A stretch of DNA of 56,991 bases, from NCBI RefSeq assembly GCF_002920535.1, contig NZ_PQSS01000049.1, positions 1-56,991 on the forward strand, given 5' to 3'. Of the stretch, positions 15,191 through 23,063 are shown in pieces (position 1 is the first letter of the stretch; each line of letters starts with the position of its first letter). A program made the position numbers and the translations under genes. Source of the stretch: Streptomyces sp. Ru71. Its GTDB lineage: Bacteria; Actinomycetota; Actinomycetes; Streptomycetales; Streptomycetaceae. The notes beneath the pieces were generated by a model. That model was not told the origin of the DNA. It searched no databases and was given only the letters and a program-made list of their open reading frames with translations.

Positions 15191-16201
15191 GTGTCGCTGT
15201 TCTGGCGGATCTTCTCCCTCAACGCCATCGGCCTGGTCGTCGCCGCCGCGCTGCTGCTCGGCCCGGTCACCGTCTCGACCCCCGTGCTGCCGGGCGAGGC
15301 GCTGGTCGTGGTCGGCGGCCTGGCCGTGCTGCTGGTGGTCAACGCCGTCGTCCTGCGGGTCGGGCTCGCCCCGCTCACCAGGCTGGCCGGGGCCATGGCC
15401 ACCGCCGACCTGCTGCGCCCCGAGGCGCGGCCCCACGTCTCCGGTCCGGCGGAGACGGCAGGGCTGATCACGACGTACCACACGATGCTCGACCGGCTCG
15501 CGGCCGAGCGGGCCGCCGGCGCCGCCCGCGCGCTGTCCGCGCAGGAACGCGAGCGCCACCGCGTCGCCCGCGAACTGCACGACGAGGTCGGCCAGACCCT
15601 GACCGCCGTCCTGCTCCAGCTGCGGCGCGTCGCCGACCGGGTGCCGGCGGAGCTGCGCGAGGACGTGGGCCAGGCCCAGGAGGCGACCCGCGCCGGACTC
15701 GACGAGATCCGCCGCATCGCCCGCCGCCTGCGCTCCGCAGTGCTGGAGGAGCTGGGCCTGCTCAGCGCGCTGCGCTCGCTCGCCGCCGAGTTCACCGGGC
15801 ACGGCCTGACCGTCCGCCACGACCTCGCCGCCGACCTCGCACCGCTGCCCGCGGACACCGAACTCGTGCTCTACCGGGTCGCGCAGGAGGCCCTCACCAA
15901 CACCGCCCGCCACTCCGGTGCCGACCGCGCCGAGCTGCGGCTGCGCGCCGACGCGTCGGGCGTCGAGCTGCTCGTGCGGGACAACGGCACGGGGCTGCGC
16001 GGGGCCGACGAGGGCGCCGGCATCAGCGGCATGCGCGAGCGGGCCCTGCTGGTCGGCGCCACCCTCGGCGTCGGGCCCGCGCCGGGCGGCGGCACGGACG
16101 TACGGCTGCGGATACCGGGTGGTGGCACGGACGTACGGCTGCGCATGCCGGGTGGCGGCACGGACGTACGGCTGTGTGAACCGGACGGAGGTGCGCGGTG
16201 A
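15191..16201 (+). CDS. NarL/DegS-type sensor histidine kinase
   Basis: 336-residue two-component kinase. Two membrane segments lie in the first 70 residues (IFSLNAIGLVVAAALLLGPV and ALVVVGGLAVLLVVNAVVL) with almost no external loop, then a HAMP-like linker. The HisKA_3 phospho-acceptor is His130 in ARELHDEVGQTLTAVLLQL. The ATPase N box is ALTNTARHSGADRAEL and the G box GISGMRERALLVGATL. The C terminus is extended by three copies of an 11-residue unit (299-331). The GTG at 15191 is preceded by AAGGAGGTG, stronger than the ATG 32 codons earlier. It is coupled to the regulator gene by a GTGA overlap. The S. coelicolor counterpart has been linked to secondary metabolism, as far as I recall. Confidence 0.9.
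   Translation: MSLFWRIFSLNAIGLVVAAALLLGPVTVSTPVLPGEALVVVGGLAVLLVVNAVVLRVGLAPLTRLAGAMATADLLRPEARPHVSGPAETAGLITTYHTMLDRLAAERAAGAARALSAQERERHRVARELHDEVGQTLTAVLLQLRRVADRVPAELREDVGQAQEATRAGLDEIRRIARRLRSAVLEELGLLSALRSLAAEFTGHGLTVRHDLAADLAPLPADTELVLYRVAQEALTNTARHSGADRAELRLRADASGVELLVRDNGTGLRGADEGAGISGMRERALLVGATLGVGPAPGGGTDVRLRIPGGGTDVRLRMPGGGTDVRLCEPDGGAR
16085..16183 (+). repeat. 33-bp unit repeated three times in the kinase 3' end
   Basis: Three in-frame 33-base units (16085-16117, 16118-16150, 16151-16183) share the 18-base core GGCACGGACGTACGGCTG without mismatch. They encode GGGTDVRLRIP, GGGTDVRLRMP and GGGTDVRLCEP. The unit corresponds to the last beta-strand of the HATPase domain (GTDVRLRIP), so the end of the catalytic domain has been triplicated just before the overlapping regulator start. 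Confidence 0.95.
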
Positions 16202-16854
16202 GCGGCCGTCCCGTCCGCGTCCTGCTCGCCGACGACCACACCCTCGTACGGCGCGGCGTGCGGCTGATCCTGGAGTCGGAGCCCGACCTCACCGTCGTCG
16301 CCGAGGCGGGGGACGGGGCGGAGGCGGTCGAGCTGGCACGCGCGCGTGAGGTGGACCTGGCCGTCCTGGACATCGCCATGCCCCGCACGACCGGACTGCA
16401 GGCGGCCCGCGAGCTGTCCCGGCGGCTGCCCGGCCTGCGCCTGCTGATCCTCACCATGTACGACAACGAGCAGTACTTCTTCGAGGCCCTCAAGGCGGGC
16501 GCCTGCGGCTATGTCCTGAAGTCCGTCGCCGACCGCGACCTCGTCGAGGCGTGCCGGGCGGCCGTGCGGGACGAGCCGTTCATCTACCCGGGAGCCGAGC
16601 GGGCCCTGGTCCGCTCCTACCTGGACCGCCTCCACCGGGGCGACGGCCTGCCCGAGCGCGCCGTGACGGAGCGCGAGGAGGAGATCCTCAAGCTGGTCGC
16701 GGAGGGGCACTCCTCCAAGGAGATCGGCGAGCTGCTGTTCATCAGCGTCAAGACGGTCGAACGGCACCGGGCGAACATCCTGCACAAGCTCGGCCTGCGC
16801 GACCGTCTGGAACTGACCCGGTACGCGATCCGCGCGGGGCTCGTGGATCCGTGA
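16198..16854 (+). CDS. NarL/LuxR-family response regulator
   Basis: 218-residue response regulator. The receiver has the acidic pair LLADDH and phospho-acceptor Asp58 in LAVLDIAMPRTTG; the conserved Lys lies in GYVLKSVADRDL. The LuxR-type helix-turn-helix is at about 150-212: LTEREEEILKLVAEG-like start (here VTEREEEILKLVAEG), HSSKEIGELLFISVKTVERH and NILHKLGLRDRLEL. The GTG start overlaps the kinase stop, so kinase and regulator are translated together. Targets cannot be read from this window. Confidence 0.92.
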   Translation: MSGRPVRVLLADDHTLVRRGVRLILESEPDLTVVAEAGDGAEAVELARAREVDLAVLDIAMPRTTGLQAARELSRRLPGLRLLILTMYDNEQYFFEALKAGACGYVLKSVADRDLVEACRAAVRDEPFIYPGAERALVRSYLDRLHRGDGLPERAVTEREEEILKLVAEGHSSKEIGELLFISVKTVERHRANILHKLGLRDRLELTRYAIRAGLVDP

Positions 16855-16944
16855 GGCCGCCTGTCCACCCGCGCCGGAGCCGGTTGTCCACAGGGGGCGG
16901 CGAGCGTTGTCCACAGCCCGGGCCGGGGTGGTCCGGGAACCGCC

Positions 16945-16950
16945 TACCCT
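16945..16950 (+). promoter_or_regulatory. -10 element of a leaderless promoter (miaB)
   Basis: TACCCT ends 7 bases before the miaB ATG at 16958. There is no Shine-Dalgarno sequence in the gap, so the mRNA is likely to start at the A of the ATG. Confidence 0.6.
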
Positions 16951-16957
16951 GTATGGC

Positions 16958-18475
16958 ATGAGCAGCAGCGACCGGAGCCCCGCAGTGGACGTCAAGACCT
17001 ACGAAGTACGCACCTACGGGTGCCAGATGAACGTCCACGATTCCGAGCGGCTCGCCGGCCTGCTCGAAGACGCCGGGTACGTGCGCGCGCCCGAGGGCTC
17101 CGACGGCGACGCCGACGTCGTGGTGTTCAACACGTGCGCCGTCCGGGAGAACGCCGACAACCGGCTCTACGGCAACCTCGGCCGGCTCGCGCCGAAGAAG
17201 GCCCAGCGGCCGGGCATGCAGATCGCGGTCGGCGGCTGCCTCGCCCAGAAGGACCGCGACACCATCGTCAAGAAGGCGCCCTGGGTCGACGTCGTCTTCG
17301 GCACCCACAACATCGGCAAGCTGCCCGTCCTGCTGGAGCGCGCCCGCGTGCAGGAGGAGGCGCAGGTCGAGATCGCCGAGTCGCTGGAGGCGTTCCCCTC
17401 CACGCTGCCCACCCGCCGGGAGAGCGCCTACGCGGCCTGGGTCTCCATCTCCGTCGGCTGCAACAACACCTGCACCTTCTGCATCGTGCCCGCGCTGCGC
17501 GGCAAGGAGAAGGACCGCCGTCCCGGCGACATCCTCGCCGAGGTCGAGGCCCTGGTCGCCGAGGGCGTCTCCGAGATCACCCTGCTCGGGCAGAACGTCA
17601 ACGCCTACGGCTCCGACATCGGCGACCGCGAGGCCTTCAGCAAGCTGCTGCGCGCCTGCGGGAAGATCGAGGGCCTGGAGCGGGTGCGCTTCACCTCCCC
17701 GCACCCGCGTGACTTCACCGACGACGTCATCGCCGCCATGGCCGAGACGCCGAACGTGATGCCGCAGCTGCACATGCCGCTGCAGTCCGGCTCGGACACC
17801 GTGCTGAAGGCGATGCGCCGCTCCTACCGCCAGGAGCGCTACCTCGGCATCATCGAGAAGGTCCGCGCCGCCATCCCGCACGCGGCGATCACCACCGACA
17901 TCATCGTGGGCTTCCCCGGCGAGACCGAGGAGGACTTCGAGCAGACCCTGCACGTCGTCCGCGAGGCCCGGTTCGCCCAGGCCTTCACCTTCCAGTACTC
18001 CAAGCGGCCCGGCACCCCGGCCGCGACCATGGAGAACCAGATCCCCAAGGAGGTCGTCCAGGCGCGCTACGAGCGGCTGGTCGCCCTTCAGGAGGAGATC
18101 TCCTGGGAGGAGAACAAGAAGCAGGTCGGCCGCACCCTGGAGCTCATGGTCGCCGAGGGCGAGGGCCGCAAGGACGGTGCCACCCACCGCCTCTCCGGCC
18201 GCGCCCCTGACAACCGCCTCGTCCACTTCACCAAGCCGGAGCAGGAGGTGCGCCCCGGCGACGTCGTCACCGTCGAGGTGACCTACGCCGCGCCGCACCA
18301 CCTCCTCGCCGAGGGCCCGGTGCTCGACGTGCGCCGCACGCGGGCGGGCGACGCCTGGCAGAAGCGCCAGGAGGCGGAGCAGGCCAAGCCGGCCGGCGTG
18401 ATGCTGGGCCTGCCGAAGATCGGCGCACCCGCGCCCCTGCCGGTCGCCACGGGGAGCGGCTGCGGCTGCGACTGA
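16958..18475 (+). CDS. miaB: tRNA-2-methylthio-N6-dimethylallyladenosine synthase MiaB
   Basis: 505-residue radical-SAM methylthiotransferase that converts i6A37 to ms2i6A37 in tRNAs reading U-starting codons. The N-terminal UPF0004 domain carries three cysteines for the auxiliary cluster (RTYGCQMNVHDSE, VVFNTCAVRENADN, VGGCLAQKD). The radical-SAM CxxxCxxC motif is GCNNTCTFCIVPALRGKEKD. The TRAM domain (about 375-445) follows, and the tail ends in GSGCGCD. The start ATG has no ribosome binding site but is placed after a -10 element. Its substrate i6A37 is made by MiaA, encoded 1.8 kb downstream on the same strand. Confidence 0.95.
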   Translation: MSSSDRSPAVDVKTYEVRTYGCQMNVHDSERLAGLLEDAGYVRAPEGSDGDADVVVFNTCAVRENADNRLYGNLGRLAPKKAQRPGMQIAVGGCLAQKDRDTIVKKAPWVDVVFGTHNIGKLPVLLERARVQEEAQVEIAESLEAFPSTLPTRRESAYAAWVSISVGCNNTCTFCIVPALRGKEKDRRPGDILAEVEALVAEGVSEITLLGQNVNAYGSDIGDREAFSKLLRACGKIEGLERVRFTSPHPRDFTDDVIAAMAETPNVMPQLHMPLQSGSDTVLKAMRRSYRQERYLGIIEKVRAAIPHAAITTDIIVGFPGETEEDFEQTLHVVREARFAQAFTFQYSKRPGTPAATMENQIPKEVVQARYERLVALQEEISWEENKKQVGRTLELMVAEGEGRKDGATHRLSGRAPDNRLVHFTKPEQEVRPGDVVTVEVTYAAPHHLLAEGPVLDVRRTRAGDAWQKRQEAEQAKPAGVMLGLPKIGAPAPLPVATGSGCGCD

Positions 18476-18528
18476 CCCTGCGCGCGGCTGCGGCCGGCTT
18501 CGCCGGGGAGCGGGGCGGGGGCCGTGCC

Positions 18529-18594
18529 GGCCATCGGGTGGTCCCGGCGCCGGGCGGTGCTGGCCATCGGGTGGTCCCGGCGCCGGGCGGTGCC
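18529..18594. repeat. 33-bp tandem duplication before the LigB-like gene
   Basis: Two copies (18529-18561, 18562-18594) of a unit starting GGCCATCGGGTGGTCCCGG, differing only in the last base compared. It lies in the 159-base gap between miaB and the next gene, ending 28 bases before that gene's -10 element. A short stem CCGGC-TTC-GCCGG just upstream, after the miaB stop, may be the miaB terminator. Confidence 0.9.
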
Positions 18595-18621
18595 GGGGCG
18601 GCGTCGGCTCCCGGGCGGGGT

Positions 18622-18627
18622 TACGCT
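18622..18627 (+). promoter_or_regulatory. -10 element of a leaderless promoter (LigB-like gene)
   Basis: TACGCT ends 7 bases before the ATG at 18635; no ribosome binding site is present. Confidence 0.6.
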
Positions 18628-18634
18628 GCCGATC

Positions 18635-19342
18635 ATGCTTGTCGCCGCTGCCGTCTGCCCCTGCCCGCCGCTCCTCGTGCCCGAGGTCGCCGCGGGTGCC
18701 GCCCCCGAACTGGACGCCGCCCGCGCCGCGTGCACCGACGCGCTGGGCGTGCTCGCCGCCGCCCGCCCCGACCGGCTCGTCGTCGTCGGCGCCGCGGAGG
18801 AGCCGGGGACGTATCCCCAGGGAGCGCGCGGCACGTTCCGCGGCTTCGGCGTGGAGTTGGATGTGACGCTGGGCCAGGGGCAGGACACGGCCGCCGAGCC
18901 CGTGCTGCCGCCGTCGCTGGCCGTGGCCGGCTGGCTGCTGGGGCGGACGGGATGGTCCGACGCGCCCATCGAGGGACTGGCCGTGGCGCAGACGCTCGCG
19001 CCGGAGCGGTGCGCCGAGACGGGCGCGGAACTCGCCGCGCGCGCCGAGCGGGTCGCGCTGCTGGTGATGGGCGACGCCAGCGCCTGCCGCACCGTGAAGG
19101 CGCCGGGCTACCTCGACGAACGCGCGGCACCCTTCGACGCCGAGGTGGCGCGTGCGCTGGGCGCTGTGGACGTCGCGGCACTCCAGGCGCTGGACGCCGG
19201 GCTCGCCGACGAGCTGAAGGTCTCCGGCCGGGCCCCGTGGCAGGTGCTGGCGGGCGCGGCCGCGGAGGTGGACCTGTCCGGTGCGCTGCTGTACGAGGAC
19301 GCGCCGTACGGCGTGGGGTACCTGGTCGCCACCTGGTCGTAG
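18635..19342 (+). CDS. class III extradiol dioxygenase (LigB) fold protein lacking histidine
   Basis: 235-residue protein related to the subunit-B fold of class III extradiol ring-cleavage dioxygenases. Typical features are the opening MLVAAAVCPCPPLLVPEVA, LVVVGAAEEPGTYPQ, LLVMGDASACRTVKAPGYLD and the closing LLYEDAPYGVGYLVATW. Functional enzymes bind Fe(II) with two His and a Glu, but the translated protein contains no histidine at all, and the position of the first metal ligand reads CPCPP. It is therefore probably not an oxygenase. It lies between miaB and miaA, a position I recall as conserved in actinobacteria. Role unknown. Confidence 0.8.
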   Translation: MLVAAAVCPCPPLLVPEVAAGAAPELDAARAACTDALGVLAAARPDRLVVVGAAEEPGTYPQGARGTFRGFGVELDVTLGQGQDTAAEPVLPPSLAVAGWLLGRTGWSDAPIEGLAVAQTLAPERCAETGAELAARAERVALLVMGDASACRTVKAPGYLDERAAPFDAEVARALGAVDVAALQALDAGLADELKVSGRAPWQVLAGAAAEVDLSGALLYEDAPYGVGYLVATWS

Positions 19343-19487
19343 CGCGGCACCGGGCCGGTGGGTGCCGGGCCCTGTGCGCGGACGGACGGCACACACGCCG
19401 GACGGCCGCACGCCGTGAGGCTGTGCGGCCGTCCGGGGTTGCCGTACTGCAGCCGGGCCGATGGGCCTGGGCCGTGGCGGACCGGGG

Positions 19488-19829
19488 TCAGGAGGCCGGG
19501 GGCGGGCCCTGCGGCGGGGCGGTCTTGCCCCCGCCGGTCATGCCGCCGTCCGTCGTGCCGCCGGCCGCGCCACTGCCGGTCGCGCCACCGCCGGTCGCGC
19601 CGCCGTCGGCCGCGGCGCCGCCCTTGTGCGCGAGCCGGTCCATGGCGCCCTTGGCCTTGCCGGTACCCGTCTGGATCCTGTCGCTGTACTTGCCCTTGGT
19701 CTTCTCGTCGACGACCTTCGCGGCCCGGTCGATGCCGTGCTGGATCTTGCCCCCGTGCTGCTGCGCGAGGTCCGACACCTTGTCCTTGGCCGGGCCGAGC
19801 TTCGCTTTCAGATTGTCCATCAGACCCAT
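19488..19829 (-). CDS. MT0933-like antitoxin family protein
   Basis: 113-residue small protein. The N-terminal ~65 residues (MGLMDNLKAKLGPAKDKVSD, then HGIDRAAKVVDEKTKGKYSD) match the MT0933_antitox family of mycobacterial and streptomycete proteins. Few members have a partnered toxin, and none is visible here. The C-terminal half is Gly/Ala/Thr rich and low complexity (GGATGGGATGSGAAGG). A possible amphipathic helix covers residues 3-50. The family name comes from weak toxin-antitoxin prediction; a structural or stress role is equally possible. Confidence 0.75.
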   Translation of the reverse strand: MGLMDNLKAKLGPAKDKVSDLAQQHGGKIQHGIDRAAKVVDEKTKGKYSDRIQTGTGKAKGAMDRLAHKGGAAADGGATGGGATGSGAAGGTTDGGMTGGGKTAPPQGPPPAS

Positions 19830-19853
19830 GGTCCACCTTCCCTGGCGGGACAG

Positions 19854-20063
19854 TTACGTGTGGGCGCCCTCGCCGGTCTCGCTGTCGGCGGCCTCCTCGG
19901 CGGACTGCTGCTGGGGGATGCCGGCGGCCTCCGCGCTCCCCTCACCGTTCTCGCTCGTCCCGGCTTCCGCTGTCGCCGCCTCGGCGGCCGAGGGCTCCTC
20001 CGTGACCTGCTCGGCCTCCGTCGTCGTCTCCGACCTCCGAAAAAGCTTCGCAAAAACGCCCAT
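19854..20063 (-). CDS. small acidic hypothetical protein
   Basis: 69-residue protein starting MGVFAKLFRRSETTTEAEQV. A short basic amphipathic start is followed by a Glu/Ala-rich, probably unstructured tail. The ATG at 20063 is preceded by GGAG with a 5-base spacer (GGAGTTGATATG), which separates it from the longer in-frame reading upstream. It is divergent from miaA and in line with the antitoxin-like gene 24 bases downstream, probably co-transcribed. I recognise no function. Confidence 0.7.
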   Translation of the reverse strand: MGVFAKLFRRSETTTEAEQVTEEPSAAEAATAEAGTSENGEGSAEAAGIPQQQSAEEAADSETGEGAHT

Positions 20064-20247
20064 ATCAACTCCATACGGTACTCGTCCGGGCGAAATCCCG
20101 CGTATGCCGGTGGGTCCGTTTGCGCCGCCGGGGACACCGGCTCTCACAAGCCGGTGACGGGATCTCGCAAGGGGGGCAACGACCCCGGCCGCACGGCGTC
20201 ACGTAACTCGTTCGAGGGCATGGTCCGGTGTTTGGGAGACTGGTGCG

Positions 20248-21186
20248 GTGAGCAGCGCACCTCCCGCCCCCCGCGTCATCGCCGTAGTCGGCCCCACCGC
20301 CGCCGGCAAGTCCGACCTCGGCGTCTTCCTCGCCCAGCAGCTCGGCGGCGAGGTCGTCAACGCCGACTCCATGCAGCTCTACCGAGGGATGGACATCGGC
20401 ACCGCCAAGCTGACGCGGGAGGAGCGCGGCGGGGTGCCGCACCACCTCCTCGACATCTGGGACGTGACCGTCACCGCCTCCGTCGCCGAGTACCAGCGGC
20501 TCGCCCGCCGGCGGATCGACGAACTCCTCGCCGCCGGCCGCTGGCCGATCCTGGTCGGCGGCTCCGGCCTGTACATCCGCGGAGCCGTCGACAACCTGGA
20601 GTTCCCCGGCACCGACCCCGAGGTCAGGGCCCGGCTGGAGGAGGAGCTCGCGCTGCGCGGTTCCGGCGCGCTGCACGCCCGCCTGGCCGCCGCCGACCCC
20701 GAGGCCGCGCGGGCGATCCTGCCCAGCAACGGGCGCCGGATCGTGCGCGCCCTCGAAGTGATCGAGATCACCGGCAAACCGTTCACCGCGAACCTCCCCG
20801 GCCACGACTCCGTCTACGACACGGTGCAGATCGGCGTCGACGTGGCCCGCCCCGAGCTCGACGAGCGCATCGCGCGCCGGGTCGACCGGATGTGGGACGC
20901 CGGGCTCGTGGACGAGGTGCGCGCGCTGGAGGCGCAGGGGCTGCGCGAGGGGCGTACGGCGTCGCGCGCGCTCGGCTACCAGCAGGTGCTCGCGGCGCTC
21001 GCCGGTGAGTGCACGCTGGAGGAGGCGCGCGCCGAGACCGTCCGTGCGACCAAGCGCTTCGCGCGCCGCCAGGATTCGTGGTTCAGGCGCGATCCGCGGG
21101 TGCACTGGCTCAGTGGGGCCGCGACGGACCTCGGGGAACTTCCGCGGCTGGCCCTGACGTTGATCGAACGACCGGTTACAGCCTGA
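20248..21186 (+). CDS. miaA: tRNA dimethylallyltransferase MiaA
   Basis: 312-residue enzyme that transfers a dimethylallyl group from DMAPP to A37 of tRNA, the step before MiaB. P-loop GPTAAGKSDLG is near the N terminus. Substrate motifs are EVVNADSMQLYRGMDIGTAK and PHHLLDIWDV; ILVGGSGLYIRGAVD and SNGRRIVRALEVIEITGKPF follow. The C-terminal insertion domain ends with RFARRQDSWFRRDPRVHWL. The start is a GTG; GAGACT, a one-mismatch -10 element, lies 6 bases before it, so this gene may also be leaderless. Confidence 0.95.
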   Translation: MSSAPPAPRVIAVVGPTAAGKSDLGVFLAQQLGGEVVNADSMQLYRGMDIGTAKLTREERGGVPHHLLDIWDVTVTASVAEYQRLARRRIDELLAAGRWPILVGGSGLYIRGAVDNLEFPGTDPEVRARLEEELALRGSGALHARLAAADPEAARAILPSNGRRIVRALEVIEITGKPFTANLPGHDSVYDTVQIGVDVARPELDERIARRVDRMWDAGLVDEVRALEAQGLREGRTASRALGYQQVLAALAGECTLEEARAETVRATKRFARRQDSWFRRDPRVHWLSGAATDLGELPRLALTLIERPVTA

Positions 21187-21294
21187 TCACGTCATGGCAT
21201 CGGGACGCCCAGGCCGTCAGTGGGCCCTCCGGCGCCGTGCCATCATCGAGCTTCGATCGACCAAGTGGAGTCCGAGTTGGGAGGGCGCGTGGCG

Positions 21295-21885
21295 ATGGAG
21301 GCCGGCCCTCGCGACACCGCACAAGACACCGAGCCCGTCACCACCGACAGGGGTGAACCGGAGCGGGGCGGGGAGTACCTGCGCCCTGACCCGGACCGCT
21401 CGGCCGGCTCCTCATCGGACGAACCGGACCGCCTCGGTCCCGACCTCGGTCCCGACGGCGAGAGCCTGAGCCCCGACGGCCCCGACGACACCCAGGGCGG
21501 TGTGACCGCCGACGGCCCTGAGCCTGAGGAGATGTTCGCGAGCGGCCCGGAGGTCGAGGTCGAGCTGCGCCCGCAGCGCCGGCTGCGGCTGTGGCAGCTC
21601 GCTCCGATCGTCGCCCTGGCCGCCAGCGGCTCCCTGATGTTCGCCTTCCCGCTCGCCTTCGACTTCGGCGACAGCGGCGCGGTCATCGCCATGCTCGGCC
21701 TGCTGATCTGCTCCTGCGCGGCCGGCTGGGGCATGATGGCCGCCCGGCGCGTGGGCTACACCTGGCCCGGCCTGCCGCCCCGGGGCTCCGGCCGCAGACC
21801 CGACTGGCGGGTCGTGCTCGGATACGTCCTCGTGGTCGCCGTGGTGATCGTGCTCGCCGTGTGGCGGGTGGCCCGGCTGCGGTGA
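21295..21885 (+). CDS. hypothetical membrane protein with acidic N terminus
   Basis: 196-residue protein. The first ~100 residues are Asp/Glu/Pro/Gly rich and likely disordered. Three hydrophobic segments follow: LAPIVALAASGSLMFAFPLA, AVIAMLGLLICSCAAGWGMM and VLGYVLVVAVVIVLAVW, with a basic C terminus. The ATG at 21295 is 9 bases after GGGAGGG; a GTG two codons upstream is too close to that site. It lies between miaA and dapF. No family assignment from motifs. Confidence 0.7.
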   Translation: MEAGPRDTAQDTEPVTTDRGEPERGGEYLRPDPDRSAGSSSDEPDRLGPDLGPDGESLSPDGPDDTQGGVTADGPEPEEMFASGPEVEVELRPQRRLRLWQLAPIVALAASGSLMFAFPLAFDFGDSGAVIAMLGLLICSCAAGWGMMAARRVGYTWPGLPPRGSGRRPDWRVVLGYVLVVAVVIVLAVWRVARLR

Positions 21886-21946
21886 CGGTCGCGCGTGCGG
21901 GGCGTTCGGCCCTCGGACGCGAGCGAGGCCTGTCCGTGCCACCCCG

Positions 21947-21952
21947 TACGAT
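21947..21952 (+). promoter_or_regulatory. -10 element of a leaderless promoter (dapF)
   Basis: TACGAT ends 6 bases before the dapF ATG at 21959, with no Shine-Dalgarno sequence between. Confidence 0.65.
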
Positions 21953-21958
21953 CGAGGC

Positions 21959-22828
21959 ATGAGCACGCGGATCGCCTTCCTCAAGGGTCACGGCACCGAG
22001 AACGACTTCGTGATCGTCCCGGACCCGGAGAACGCCATCGACCTGCCCCCGGCCGCCGTCGCCGCCCTGTGCGACCGCCGCGCGGGCATCGGCGCCGACG
22101 GAGTGCTGCACGTCGTGCGGTCCGCCGCGCACCCCGACGCCAAGGCGATGGCCGCCGAGGCCGAGTGGTTCATGGACTACCGCAACCGCGACGGCTCGGT
22201 CGCCGAGATGTGCGGCAACGGCGTGCGCGTGTTCGCCCGCTACCTCCAGCGCGCCGGTCACGTGGACGAGGGCGACCTGGCCGTCGCGACGCGCGGGGGC
22301 GTGAAGTCGGTGCACATCGCCAAGAACGGCGACATCACCGTCGGCATGGGCCGGGCGGTCTTCCCGGAGGGCGACGTCACGGTGAGCGTGGGCGAGCGAA
22401 GCTGGCCCGCCCGCAACGTCAACATGGGCAACCCGCACGCCGTCGCGTTCGTCGACGACCTCGCGCACGCGGGCGACCTGTACTCCCCGCCGCCGTTCAG
22501 CCCGGCCTCCGCCTACCCGGACGGCGTCAACGTCGAGTTCGTGGTGGACCGTGGCCCGGGCCATGTCGCCATGCGGGTGCACGAGCGCGGCTCCGGTGAG
22601 ACCCGCTCCTGCGGCACGGGCGCGTGCGCCGTCGCCGTCGCCGCCGCCCGCCGCGACGGCGCCGACCCGGCCGCCAGCGGCACCCCGGCGACGTACACCG
22701 TGGACGTCCCCGGCGGACGCCTCGTGATCACCGAGCGCCCCGACGGCGAGATCGAGATGACGGGCCCCGCGGTGATCGTCGCCGAGGGCGAGATCGACGC
22801 GGAGTGGCTGCGCGGAGCGGTCGGCTGA
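21959..22828 (+). CDS. dapF: diaminopimelate epimerase
   Basis: 289-residue cofactor-independent epimerase converting LL- to meso-diaminopimelate for lysine and peptidoglycan synthesis; Streptomyces walls use the LL form, so here its main output is lysine. The two catalytic cysteines are Cys85 in EMCGNGVRVFARY and Cys218 in RSCGTGACAVAVAA. The substrate-binding motif KGHGTENDFVIV (more often GxGNDF) opens the protein. The promoter element places the mRNA start at the ATG. Monocistronic, followed by rshA after 235 bases. Confidence 0.95.
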   Translation: MSTRIAFLKGHGTENDFVIVPDPENAIDLPPAAVAALCDRRAGIGADGVLHVVRSAAHPDAKAMAAEAEWFMDYRNRDGSVAEMCGNGVRVFARYLQRAGHVDEGDLAVATRGGVKSVHIAKNGDITVGMGRAVFPEGDVTVSVGERSWPARNVNMGNPHAVAFVDDLAHAGDLYSPPPFSPASAYPDGVNVEFVVDRGPGHVAMRVHERGSGETRSCGTGACAVAVAAARRDGADPAASGTPATYTVDVPGGRLVITERPDGEIEMTGPAVIVAEGEIDAEWLRGAVG

Positions 22829-22965
22829 CGCCGGCTGACGCGCCGTACCCCGGTACCGCTCGGACGGCGGTTGACGCCACGCCGCAAACCCGTTGACCGT
22901 CGCTCGAATGGGTGATCCGTTTTCACGCTCGCCGAGAGGCGGTCAAACGCGCGTGATGGGCTCGG

Positions 22966-22971
22966 TAGCAT
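22966..22971 (+). promoter_or_regulatory. possible -10 element of rshA
   Basis: TAGCAT in an otherwise GC-rich gap, about 90 bases before the rshA start. It is the best -10 candidate in the 235 bases between dapF and rshA; no clear -35 is seen. Confidence 0.35.
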
Positions 22972-23063
22972 CAAGCACCGGCTCGGACGGGGGAGTCGCC
23001 GTCCCCTGAGCCGTGTCCGCCCTGGGGCACCTCGTCCGCCGGTCCACGCAGCCGGAGGTGCCC

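Noticed and set aside
19488..19829. Toxin-antitoxin module
   Set aside because: The family name says antitoxin, but there is no toxin-like partner next to it.
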